A stretch of 40,332 nt of DNA from a virus. The notes under the pieces are model-generated. The model was given only the letters and a program-made list of their open reading frames with translations. It was not told where the DNA came from and did no database searches. A program made the position numbers and the translations under genes. This document shows, in pieces, positions 31,963 to 39,051 of this stretch (position 1 is the stretch's first letter; the number at the start of each line of letters is the position of its first letter). The stretch lies in the IMG/VR virus record IMGVR_UViG_3300047552_000775, positions 1 through 40,332 of that record. The stretch is one strand, 5' to 3'.

Positions 31963-32086
31963 AGGATATCTTTTTTTGCTTATCTCTACCAATTGAGTTA
32001 CATACATCTTTCGACATACGGCTGGACTCGAACCAACATCTTTTAATTTTCAGTTAAAATGCAAATTTAGTTGCTGCAAATATCCT
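31963..32086 (-). repeat. Flanked unit A of the permuted-tRNA array
   Basis: On the minus strand this unit opens with AGGATAT (32080-32086), preceded by TATA and followed by TTGCAGC, and closes with ATATCCT (31963-31969), forming a perfect 7-bp helix. It is 124 nt, the same as unit B. TTTGC before the tRNA 3' half can pair with GCAAA after the 5' half, a second short helix in the same place as in unit B but with a different sequence. It starts three nt after the stop of the DUF932 gene region, so the array is probably co-transcribed. Confidence 0.75.
31982..32060 (-). tRNA. Permuted tRNA A, predicted tRNA-Phe (GAA)
   Basis: Transcript order is: anticodon arm TTTAA-CTGAAAA-TTAAA (32058-32042), anticodon GAA with U33 and A37 as in tRNA-Phe; variable AGAT; T-arm GTTGG-TTCGAGT-CCAGC (32037-32021); 3' acceptor CGTATGT; C73; linker GAAAG; 5' acceptor ATGTATG; TA; D-arm ACTC-AATTGGTA-GAGA (31998-31983). 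All seven acceptor pairs form, three of them G-U. In the D-stem, A10 faces A25. The whole anticodon arm is in the upstream piece, so the junction lies near position 24-26, not inside the anticodon loop. CCA is not encoded. Confidence 0.75.
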
Positions 32087-32094
32087 TATAGTTT

Positions 32095-33075
32095 TTAGTC
32101 TACTAAACTCAACGCTACCGATAAGGCTTTTCTATTAAGCCTATCTCCATCTCCAAACCATAGATTTTGATATCTCGAATCTTCGGAAGTTTTTTCAGTA
32201 CCCCTGACATGTTGGATATAACCTTGAGCCGCATTGTAAGCTCCCCAAAGTGTACCTCTTGCAGGATCTAATTCAAAAATTTCCTCGACACGATTTAACA
32301 ACCTTGTTCTGGCTTGTTCTATTTGTTCCTTCTCATCTTCCTCCGTACTTTCAAACATCTTATCCAACGATTTTGTGGAAAAAACTTGCTGAACATAATT
32401 TTCTAAATCAGCGCTATTAATATCTGTGTAGTACAAGCACTTATAATGCTCTACTGTGGTTTTAAAATTAATATTTACCAAATCCATTATATTTCTTAAT
32501 TCTTGAAGGTTATCTAATATTTTAGTTGTATGCCGTACTCTTATTAGCTGGCTCAACTCGTGTTCCTCAGCCATTTTAAGAGTATTGTTGCAAACCGCCC
32601 TAACAGGAGTAAATCCTACCCTTGCCGATGTTGTACCATCGTGAGAATTAGATAAAAGAATAAACCTTTCAACCTCATCCCCCTCACAAACTTGTAAGTT
32701 GGCATCTTTTATCTTAGCGAGTATGAATACCTTCTTACCGCTAAATAAACAACCGGCTGTTTCTAATGAAACTAATCCCGATTCTAAGTAAGGCTGAAAC
32801 CAATCAAAAGCTTCTACATTTTGAAGGGGTCTGTAATTACTTCCGACAACTCCTAAAATATGTTTTTTATCGTTCAACATTCTATAAGCGGCTTTACTAG
32901 GAACTTTAATATTGTCAGGTGTGTATAAATCATCCAATTCTACATTCCAATTTAAACCCGCTAGTTTTATGCCCTCTTCGATTGAAGGAGCCTCTTCAAC
33001 TACAGTTCCAAATTTATGCCAGGGACGTTTTTTAACACTAAAAAAGGAGTTATTATCCTCAAAACCGTGAGCCAT
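32095..33075 (-). CDS. DUF932 / TIGR03299-type phage protein
   Basis: A 326-residue protein that matches the DUF932 (phage/plasmid-like TIGR03299) family by its opening MAHGFEDNNSFFSVKKRPWH followed by KFGTVVEE, and by a later NSHDGTTSARVGFTPVRAVC with NTLKMA. This family is widespread in phages and plasmids, often near replication genes, and its function is not established. The protein is of normal length and intact. It precedes the permuted-tRNA region in the same direction, with only a few nt between its stop and unit A. ATG start 33075 with GGAGG upstream. Confidence 0.88.
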   Translation of the reverse strand: MAHGFEDNNSFFSVKKRPWHKFGTVVEEAPSIEEGIKLAGLNWNVELDDLYTPDNIKVPSKAAYRMLNDKKHILGVVGSNYRPLQNVEAFDWFQPYLESGLVSLETAGCLFSGKKVFILAKIKDANLQVCEGDEVERFILLSNSHDGTTSARVGFTPVRAVCNNTLKMAEEHELSQLIRVRHTTKILDNLQELRNIMDLVNINFKTTVEHYKCLYYTDINSADLENYVQQVFSTKSLDKMFESTEEDEKEQIEQARTRLLNRVEEIFELDPARGTLWGAYNAAQGYIQHVRGTEKTSEDSRYQNLWFGDGDRLNRKALSVALSLVD

Positions 33076-33076
33076 A

Positions 33077-33709
33077 TTATGCCGCCTCCAAATAATTAAA
33101 TTTCCAACCTTTGTGCTGTTTGTTAATTCCTTTTAAACATAAATGTATATTTTGTTGCTGAAGATTGTGTTCAATAGAAAAATGTTTCTGATTATTGCTT
33201 ACAAACTCCTCTCCAGTAGGAGAAATTGCTTTAAATTTTTTATTTGTTGTTTTATTGCTATTTTGAACTTTCGTAGTAACCCATCTAATATTTTCTTTTT
33301 CGTAGTTTCCATCGACATTTATTCTATCTATGGTTACGTTCTTTTCTCCTAATTCTTCACAAGCTTTTAAATAAGACTCATAGTGGTCTTGCATAAAAGG
33401 AATAAACTCTAAATACTCTGTGCAAGTTATTCCACGACCCCCATAGTATGGGTAGTGTAAATTCGCTATATTCAGGCATCTATTCTTCATACTAGCCCAT
33501 ATTGAATGAAATCTAGTACCCGACATATTATGATTACAACCACAAGATTTTACTTTTCCGGCAGTTAAGTCATTTATAGGAACTTCATGAGTATTTCCGC
33601 AATCGCACTTACATAACCATATTGTGCTTCTATGTCTAAATTTGTCGGTAGGCTCTAAAGCTACCAGTTTTCCAAATTTAAAACCAGTTATGTTTTTTGA
33701 CAGACCCAT
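33077..33709 (-). CDS. HNH-type homing endonuclease with zinc-binding N-terminus
   Basis: A 210-residue homing endonuclease closely related to that at 19777-20307. Shared features are the N-terminal FKFGKLVALEPT and CKCDCGNTHEV ... SCGC zinc ligands, the FHSIWASMKNRC string, YPYYGGRGITC, and NVTIDRINVDGNY followed by NIRWVTTK. The C-terminus is longer and carries extra basic residues. It stands first after the 33.77-kb promoter and just before the DUF932 gene. Free-standing; start ATG 33709 near GAGGAG. Confidence 0.82.
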   Translation of the reverse strand: MGLSKNITGFKFGKLVALEPTDKFRHRSTIWLCKCDCGNTHEVPINDLTAGKVKSCGCNHNMSGTRFHSIWASMKNRCLNIANLHYPYYGGRGITCTEYLEFIPFMQDHYESYLKACEELGEKNVTIDRINVDGNYEKENIRWVTTKVQNSNKTTNKKFKAISPTGEEFVSNNQKHFSIEHNLQQQNIHLCLKGINKQHKGWKFNYLEAA

Positions 33710-33765
33710 TTATTGCTCCTCGATTTACTATCGTGTAAAAATGTGTTGTTTTTGATTATGGGTTA

Positions 33766-33794
33766 ATATTAACATATAAATTTAGTATTGTAAA
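33766..33794 (-). promoter_or_regulatory. Putative promoter for the 33.7-30.1 kb genes
   Basis: On the minus strand TTTACA (33789-33794) is followed after 17 nt by TAATAT (33766-33771), with a TG one base before it, an extended -10 arrangement. The -35 matches the sigma-70 consensus at five of six positions, the -10 at four. The rest of the roughly 125-nt gap (33710-33835) is A/T-rich with no gene; TAACCC follows the -10. It would drive the HNH gene, DUF932, the permuted tRNAs and the DUF2828 gene. Confidence 0.45.
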
Positions 33795-33835
33795 CAATTT
33801 TTTTATAAACTTTTGTAAACATTTAATATATACAA

Positions 33836-34015
33836 TTATTCAACTTTTGAGTTTAATTTTTCTTCCTTTTTCAAGGCATCTTTCTCCTCCAAACGCTTAC
33901 GGGTCTGACACATTGCACAGTTTTTAATTCTGTTCTCAAACTTTGAATTTTCCCTTTCTAATTGTTTAATTCTCTCAATAGCGTTTTTGTACTGACTACA
34001 CTCACACTTATCCAT
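33836..34015 (-). CDS. Small charged coiled-coil protein with cysteines, 59 aa
   Basis: A 59-residue open frame starting MDKCECSQYKNAIERIKQLE behind GGAGG, with a Cys-x-Cys pair near the N-terminus and CAMCQTRKR in the middle, so one zinc ion could be bound. Most of it is a charged helix (ENSKFENRIKN and KRLEEKDALKKEEK), consistent with a coiled coil. It lies 12 nt after the primase stop. No family is recognised. The spacing from a strong ribosome binding site makes it likely to be real. Confidence 0.6.
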   Translation of the reverse strand: MDKCECSQYKNAIERIKQLERENSKFENRIKNCAMCQTRKRLEEKDALKKEEKLNSKVE

Positions 34016-34027
34016 ATTTCCTCCAAA

Positions 34028-35104
34028 CTATTTTTTCAAAGCATCTATCATTTTCTTATACTGAACATTATCTAAATGATTTACTCTATACTCTGGTAAA
34101 CTATCAAATTCTTCTTTACTCAAATCGTTTACATCTTTACCCTGCGGAATTTCCAATTCAGATATTAATTTAGTTTTACTTAATTTATTTCTCAGCCTTA
34201 ACTTACCCTTATACCCCGCTTCATCCGGATCTAAAGCTAATACAAATCTACTAATGTGAGATTTATTCAGAATTTCAATCTGTTCATACGAGCCAGTACC
34301 TATTAAAGCAATAGCTGGATAACCGTAAGCCCAACACGTCAGCGCATTAAAAATGGACTCGCATACTACCACGGACCTAATACGCCTAGGTATAAAATTT
34401 AATCCATATACAGGCTTATCTGCATCCGTCGGGTAGTGAAAAAACTTAGTATGAATGGCTCTACGAGCTACAAAAACGCAATTTCCTTTACTATCCCATA
34501 CAGGAAAAGTAATACATTCAATAGATGGTAATAAATTTCCATCTTTATCTTTTAATCTAAAACAAGAGTCGTAGCCAACATCGAATTTTTCAATAATCTC
34601 ATCCGTCAATCTCCTTTTATACATATAAGGATGTATAAATCTATACCCATCGAGCTCGTTCTCCGTTATAAAGTCTTGGGTTTGTGATAATTTTGGCTGC
34701 CGCTGTCTTACCTGAATAGTAGGAATTCTGCTACTTGGTTTAGATTCTATACTTACGAAGTTATCTAAAAGCCAATTAACTCCAAATCTACCCATATCAT
34801 CATAACCAAAGCATGCAGATATGAGTTCAGTTAAAGAAGATGTGTATCCACAAGAAAAGCAATGAACCCTTCCCGCAGGTACTTCATCTATTTCGTGCTT
34901 AGATATTCCGCAAGAAGGTTTAGTCTCTTGTCCAACTTCCCCCGTTTTTTTGGAAGTGTGTATTGGACAACAAACCATTACATCGCTATTTAACTCCTTT
35001 ATTTTATAAAATCTCTCTATTCCATTAACCGCTAATTGAGCTTTTAATTCGTGAATGATGTCTATTAAAGGAGTTATTATTTCTACGTTTCCTACTTTGA
35101 GCAT
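34028..35104 (-). CDS. dnaG: DnaG-type primase
   Basis: A 358-residue primase that would lay down RNA primers for replication. The N-terminal zinc finger has CCPIHTS, then about 30 residues on CFSCGY, as in the CHC2 finger of DnaG. The central TOPRIM domain shows VVVCESIFNALTCWAYG (catalytic Glu) and LALDPDEAG (Asp-x-Asp). It is shorter than bacterial DnaG (about 580) and lacks the helicase-binding C-terminus. It is followed by and preceded by helicase-related genes. ATG at 35104, with GGAGG upstream, inside the end of a small zinc-ribbon ORF. Confidence 0.88.
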   Translation of the reverse strand: MLKVGNVEIITPLIDIIHELKAQLAVNGIERFYKIKELNSDVMVCCPIHTSKKTGEVGQETKPSCGISKHEIDEVPAGRVHCFSCGYTSSLTELISACFGYDDMGRFGVNWLLDNFVSIESKPSSRIPTIQVRQRQPKLSQTQDFITENELDGYRFIHPYMYKRRLTDEIIEKFDVGYDSCFRLKDKDGNLLPSIECITFPVWDSKGNCVFVARRAIHTKFFHYPTDADKPVYGLNFIPRRIRSVVVCESIFNALTCWAYGYPAIALIGTGSYEQIEILNKSHISRFVLALDPDEAGYKGKLRLRNKLSKTKLISELEIPQGKDVNDLSKEEFDSLPEYRVNHLDNVQYKKMIDALKK

Positions 35105-35241
35105 TTTTCTTTATCCTCCAAGCGACGGCTACCGCATTTAGAACAACGTATTTGCCTACGCCCTGTAGGGCAGTAACCAAAAGCTTCTAATTCCTCACTC
35201 CCGCACTCTTTACATTTTTTATCCATTGAAACTTTTTGCAT
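35092..35241 (-). CDS. Small zinc-ribbon protein, 49 aa
   Basis: A 49-residue open frame starting MQKVSMDKKCKECGSEELEA, with a CKECG pair, then CPTG and CSKCGS, forming a plausible zinc ribbon with four or five cysteines. AGGAG lies six nt before ATG 35241. Its last 13 nt overlap the start of the primase gene, suggesting coupled translation. It is too short to assign a family; such ribbons often bind nucleic acids. Confidence 0.6.
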   Translation of the reverse strand: MQKVSMDKKCKECGSEELEAFGYCPTGRRQIRCSKCGSRRLEDKEKCSK

Positions 35242-35253
35242 ATTCTTCTCCTT

Positions 35254-36525
35254 TTAAAATACATCTGTTCCTTCTTTTACTTGCCCTCTTTGTTGAACTT
35301 TTCGTTCTCTATCTTGCTCTCCGGGAATATAATCAAAGCGTCCCATATCAATATTCCACCTATACATTACAGAGTCACCAACTCCGCCAAAATGCCTATC
35401 CTTAGCTTTATACAATTCCAAACCGTCTCCGACCTGTCTTATGGATATTATTCTGGTAGCATTTTGTCCTATTTTATCAGATTCTGCCAAATCCTCAATT
35501 TCACCGCTTTTATCCTTATCTGATTTAGTTCCTCTTTTTTGCTGGTTTACCGCTATTATAGGAAGTTTATACTTCATAGATAAATTTAATAAATCGTCTG
35601 TTATATGTCCTAACTCGTCTCTCCGCTGGTCTCCTCTGGTTTTCTTTTCATCCTGCATAAAAGATAGTTGGTCTATAACAAACAAATTCAGTTCATTTCT
35701 TTCTATAACAGCCTCTAATTTAGACACCGTAGCTTTGTTATTTAACGACTGTCTATCCACACTAACAAATTTATTCTTATGCTCCTTTAAACTCTCAATA
35801 TACCTTTGATACTCATCTATGTTTGATAGTGTTCCTAATTTTAAAGCCGTATTTGAAAAATTTCCATACAATGTATCTAATCTATAAAAGTTAGAATTGT
35901 GAGACATTTCTCCAGTAAATATTCCAACATTTTCGCCCAATAACCATGCATCTAATAAACACATTCCGGCTATCCAAGATTTGCCCTGATTCGGGCGAGC
36001 CTGCAAAATTACTAAATCTTCGTCTCTCGCCCATCCATAAATAAGTTTATTAAACTCTTGCAATCTAGTTTTTATCAACCTATCATCTTTAATTTCTTTC
36101 TTATTAACACACATATCAAAACGTTCTTGAGAATCCTTTACAAAATCCTTAACAGGAATTTGAATATGTATATTTAAAGATGAAAATTTTGTTTTGGCTT
36201 TTAAGTACGCCTCAGTGGGATCTCCAAAATCCATCTCTTGGCTATACTCATTGATAATTTGAGCGGACTCGTTAGTTACTTTATCTCTAAGCAATTCCTG
36301 GATTAAAAAGTCTTCAGATTCGTTGACATCCACATAATCAAATTCTGGAAATCTATAAATAAAAGTTTCTTTATCTGGAACATTTCCGAATTTTTTATAA
36401 TGCTCTACGAGATAGTTATACTCGTCCGAATATAATCCAAAATAAGAAACTTCTAAATTATGATAAACCAAAAAATTAAAATTCTTAGATTTAATCACAT
36501 ACGAGATTACTTGAGCTTGTATCAT
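35254..36525 (-). CDS. dnaB: DnaB-type replicative helicase
   Basis: A 423-residue RecA-fold helicase. Walker A is RPNQGKSW at about 177-184, and Walker B is LFVIDQLSFM, followed by LPIIAVNQQKRG, the DnaB-like motif 3 with a conserved Gln. The N-terminal part is a poorly conserved helical domain, and the overall length is close to phage DnaB proteins. Together with the loader, primase and organizer it forms the primosome set on both sides. ATG start 36525. Confidence 0.9.
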   Translation of the reverse strand: MIQAQVISYVIKSKNFNFLVYHNLEVSYFGLYSDEYNYLVEHYKKFGNVPDKETFIYRFPEFDYVDVNESEDFLIQELLRDKVTNESAQIINEYSQEMDFGDPTEAYLKAKTKFSSLNIHIQIPVKDFVKDSQERFDMCVNKKEIKDDRLIKTRLQEFNKLIYGWARDEDLVILQARPNQGKSWIAGMCLLDAWLLGENVGIFTGEMSHNSNFYRLDTLYGNFSNTALKLGTLSNIDEYQRYIESLKEHKNKFVSVDRQSLNNKATVSKLEAVIERNELNLFVIDQLSFMQDEKKTRGDQRRDELGHITDDLLNLSMKYKLPIIAVNQQKRGTKSDKDKSGEIEDLAESDKIGQNATRIISIRQVGDGLELYKAKDRHFGGVGDSVMYRWNIDMGRFDYIPGEQDRERKVQQRGQVKEGTDVF

Positions 36526-36527
36526 TG

Positions 36528-36923
36528 TTATTTCCTATCCAAGTCTAATTGTTCTGTAGTAGGTATAGCCATATAACGATTTCCTGATGTTGAAAACTCA
36601 CATTCTCCAAAATCTATAAATCTTTTTATTACACTAGGTTCATAGGTGTCTACAAAATAAAAAGATGTTCCCATAGTTTCAACTAATGTTCTAAGTAATT
36701 CAGACTTCATTTTTTCAATCAACTCTGAATTTTCTTTTGATATTTTTAAAGAATGATGCTCGCAAGGACACAAACCTATAAATTCTATATAAACGCTAGG
36801 AAAACTTTTTCCTTGAAAATACCCTAATCTTAAATGAGCTTGAACAATGGGGTATCTATTTTCAAATTCCTCAGAGTTCATAGCAATTAGCATTCTTTCA
36901 TTCAAATTCCATCCAATGTACAT
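36528..36923 (-). CDS. Hypothetical protein, 131 aa
   Basis: A protein beginning MYIGWNLNERMLIAMNSEEFE, with a moderately hydrophobic middle (YFQGKSFPSVYIEFIGLCPC) and helical stretches. It contains a CPCEHH string that could bind a metal ion. No family recognised. It lies between the helicase and another small protein, with a start ATG at 36923 and two nt before the helicase start, so it is likely part of the primosome operon. Confidence 0.55.
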   Translation of the reverse strand: MYIGWNLNERMLIAMNSEEFENRYPIVQAHLRLGYFQGKSFPSVYIEFIGLCPCEHHSLKISKENSELIEKMKSELLRTLVETMGTSFYFVDTYEPSVIKRFIDFGECEFSTSGNRYMAIPTTEQLDLDRK

Positions 36924-36934
36924 TTAACTTCTCC

Positions 36935-37195
36935 TTACTCTTCCTCATATAATCTATCTAAATCGTATCTATCTTGTTCTACCTTCAATAAATATCCTAT
37001 TAGCATAAACATAAGAACTATTTCATTAATAGAACTTTGTTTTAAAAATACATCAAAATTTGTATTATGAATGGAATCGGCGCAAGTGTTTAAAACTTCT
37101 TCCGACATTTCCAAAAGACCTTCTGAATATAAATCTGTACTGGCACAATCCCTAATAAAACTTTTTATGCTTTCTACCCGCTCCGTATTTAACAT
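36935..37195 (-). CDS. Hypothetical protein, 86 aa
   Basis: A small helical protein beginning MLNTERVESIKSFIRDCAST, with acidic stretches and a hydrophobic central helix (INEIVLMFMLIGYLLKV). No family recognised. It overlaps the start of the previous gene by seven nt and is followed by the other hypothetical protein after 11 nt. Its place within the helicase-loader operon is the only clue to function. Confidence 0.5.
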   Translation of the reverse strand: MLNTERVESIKSFIRDCASTDLYSEGLLEMSEEVLNTCADSIHNTNFDVFLKQSSINEIVLMFMLIGYLLKVEQDRYDLDRLYEEE

Positions 37196-37881
37196 TCGCC
37201 CCTCCTATCATCACCTTTAAACTCTACTGCTATCGAAGATTTACAAATTCTACTATATAATTTTTTCCCTAAACTTTTTACAAAGTCGTCTTGGGATAAA
37301 TTACTTGTGTATATGTTGCTTAAACCATTAGCCAATCTATAATCTATTATTGAGTACATATTTAAGAAATCAAAATCTTTTAAATTACTCGCTCCTATAT
37401 CATCCCAAACAACTAAGTCTACACTATAAATGAGGTTTTCAATATCCTCGCTACTTTCTTCTTTTTTAAACATTCTTTTTCTAAGGTCAACTAAAAAAGT
37501 GGATTGATTTACGTAAAGACCTCTTGTTTTAAATCTATTGCCATACCACACCTTGTCAAAATAGCTTTGAAGAAGTTTTATAGCCCACGTGGTCTTACCG
37601 TTCCCGCAAGTTTCAGAAAATATGTATAAATTTTCCCCGTTTTTAACAAACTCAAAAATATTCTTTTTTACATCGTTTAATAAATCAAACGCAGGCTCAT
37701 CTATCTCATAAGGAATTAAATCGTGCCTTTTTTGCAGCTTTTTAGGAATTAACGCATTATTCATTAAATGCGACATTTCTAAATGTCTAAGACAGCCATT
37801 TGCACAAGACTCTGTTCCAAACTCTGGACAAATTATATTATACCAACACGCTTCGCTATCAAATTTGTAATCTAATTCCAC
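37189..37881 (-). CDS. DnaC-like helicase loader with an N-terminal cysteine cluster
   Basis: A 230-residue AAA+ ATPase like DnaC/IstB. Walker A is CGNGKTTWA, Walker B is LVVWDDIGA, and the sensor part TSNLSQDDFVKSLG is typical of DnaC. The N-terminal 35 residues carry four cysteines (ACWYNIIC ... SCANGC) that may bind zinc or Fe-S, as in some DnaC loaders. It would place the DnaB helicase on single-stranded DNA. The start is GTG at 37881, overlapping the organizer's stop, with AAGGG upstream. Confidence 0.83.
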   Translation of the reverse strand: MELDYKFDSEACWYNIICPEFGTESCANGCLRHLEMSHLMNNALIPKKLQKRHDLIPYEIDEPAFDLLNDVKKNIFEFVKNGENLYIFSETCGNGKTTWAIKLLQSYFDKVWYGNRFKTRGLYVNQSTFLVDLRKRMFKKEESSEDIENLIYSVDLVVWDDIGASNLKDFDFLNMYSIIDYRLANGLSNIYTSNLSQDDFVKSLGKKLYSRICKSSIAVEFKGDDRRGEC

Positions 37882-38900
37882 TAATACACCCTTTTACTTA
37901 ATCCTTTTTTAGCTTCTTCTCGTCCTTCTTCAGTAGCCATTCTTTTTGAATGCTCTACTATAGCTTTTCTTTGCTCGTCTGTTGTACTTCTATCAGCGGG
38001 GTCTGGGTAGTATACCCCATTGCTGGATTTATTTCCGCCACATCCGGGCGGATTAAAATCTTCTTGAACATAAAAGCCTTTCCAATTTCTCTCAATACTT
38101 CCCATCACTATATCGTACTTATCTTTCTTATACTGCTCAGATAAGGCTGTTAAGGTTAAAAGCATAGATTCGAAGCTAACACAGGATGGAAATTGCTGCC
38201 TACTTAGCTGTCTAAAATGATTTAAAAATAACTCCAAAGCATTTCTTAATTTTTCATCATCTGTATAATTCGCTATAAGATTTGTTAGTGTCTTTTTTCC
38301 TGGTTTAGCCCTTGCCACAGAAAATTTAGATAGCTTAGCAAACTTAGGATCTTCAGAAAAGGGGGTAGGGGGTTTTTTAGAGGTATTCCCTATAATAGTA
38401 TTATCTATATTATTCGGCTCTTCATCTTTCTCCCCACCAGTAGATAATATAGTATCTTTAGATACTATATTAGATACTGTATTAGTACTTTGTTTATTAG
38501 TACTTAGTAGATGCGGGCTGACCGATGCGGTATTCCCGCAACAGTCAACATTGTTTATATGTTCTTCGGTAACAATGTTTACAGGTTGTTCGGATATAAT
38601 AGGACTCTCTATTATTTCAAAAGAATACCCAGAAAACCTGCCCCCTATTTTAGGATTTAATTCCTTTTTTAAATAGCCTAGGTTTTCTAGTTCTGTTATA
38701 GCACTACTTAGTGAATCTTTTCCGTCAGAAACGTGGTTCTGAATTTCTTTTAAATATATTTTCCAATCTTCCGGAAGGCTTAGTAGATAACACATCAGCC
38801 CTTTAGCCCTAAAAGATGCTCGTGAGTCTTTTAGTATAGTATTATCTATAACACTATAATTTCTCTCTTTTTTAGTTCTATGAAAAGTTGTTCCAGACAC
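37881..38900 (-). CDS. Phage replisome organizer-like protein (winged helix)
   Basis: A 339-residue protein with an N-terminal winged-helix domain: SRASFRAKGLMCYLLSLPED, then KIYLKEIQNHVSDGKDSLSS and ELENLGYLKKE, a pattern common in phage replication initiators and replisome organizers. A low-complexity Ser/Thr/Asn linker (about residues 115-185) leads to a C-terminal domain of unknown fold that may recruit the helicase loader, by analogy with DnaD-like proteins. It starts with GTG at 38900, five nt after GGAGG, directly downstream of a structured leader RNA. Confidence 0.75.
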   Translation of the reverse strand: MSGTTFHRTKKERNYSVIDNTILKDSRASFRAKGLMCYLLSLPEDWKIYLKEIQNHVSDGKDSLSSAITELENLGYLKKELNPKIGGRFSGYSFEIIESPIISEQPVNIVTEEHINNVDCCGNTASVSPHLLSTNKQSTNTVSNIVSKDTILSTGGEKDEEPNNIDNTIIGNTSKKPPTPFSEDPKFAKLSKFSVARAKPGKKTLTNLIANYTDDEKLRNALELFLNHFRQLSRQQFPSCVSFESMLLTLTALSEQYKKDKYDIVMGSIERNWKGFYVQEDFNPPGCGGNKSSNGVYYPDPADRSTTDEQRKAIVEHSKRMATEEGREEAKKGLSKRVY

Positions 38901-38924
38901 CTTAACCTCCTAGTATTAGATTAC

Positions 38925-38987
38925 AAAAAGAAAATCCCTCTTTAGTATATGAAGTTTCTCTGCCTAAGAACCGTGCCTAAAGAGGGA
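38925..38987 (-). terminator. Leader terminator (attenuator)
   Basis: On the minus strand, TCCCTCTTTAG (38987-38977) pairs perfectly with CTAAAGAGGGA (38945-38935), an 11-bp stem with a 31-nt loop, immediately followed by TTTTCTTTTT. This is the form of an intrinsic terminator. It stops transcription before the replisome organizer gene unless the hairpin is prevented. A competing fold is described in the next entry. Folding energies need to be calculated. Confidence 0.65.
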
Positions 38988-39043
38988 ATGTGTAGAACTA
39001 TTCTTTTTTAGCGATTCTTAGGCAAACATCGTTTTTAAACTTC
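38951..39043 (-). promoter_or_regulatory. Competing antiterminator-like fold
   Basis: On the minus strand GAAGTTT (39043-39037) pairs with AAACTTC (38957-38951), and TGCCTAAGAA (39024-39015) pairs perfectly with TTCTTAGGCA (38970-38961). Both partners lie in the terminator's loop region, so the structures compete. TGCCTAA could instead pair with TTAGGCA at 38980-38974, inside the terminator's 5' arm. An outer 8-bp pairing (39060-39053 with 38950-38943) is also possible but overlaps the -10 region. This arrangement fits a regulated attenuator or riboswitch, although no ligand site is recognised. Confidence 0.55.
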
Positions 39044-39051
39044 GTATTTTT

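Noticed and set aside
31607-32086. Two-piece (circularly permuted) tmRNA
   Set aside because: Permuted tmRNA has no complete D-arm with GG in the loop and needs a tag-encoding frame. Here full D-arms, T-arms and, in two units, anticodon loops are present, and no tag peptide is visible.
31607-32086. Natural permuted group I intron-exon arrangement
   Set aside because: The sequence between adjacent permuted tRNAs is as short as about 60 nt (B to C), far too little for the two halves of a group I core, and no P7-like or IGS elements were found.
31963-32086. Hammerhead or other known self-cleaving ribozyme in the flanks
   Set aside because: One flank contains CCTGATTA and GAAAA, but the CUGANGA and GAAA core with matching stems is not met, and the other units lack these strings.
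35441-35809. Plus-strand open frame opposite the helicase gene
   Set aside because: It mirrors conserved DnaB motifs on the other strand and shows the Leu/Ser-rich composition of an AT-rich antisense frame.
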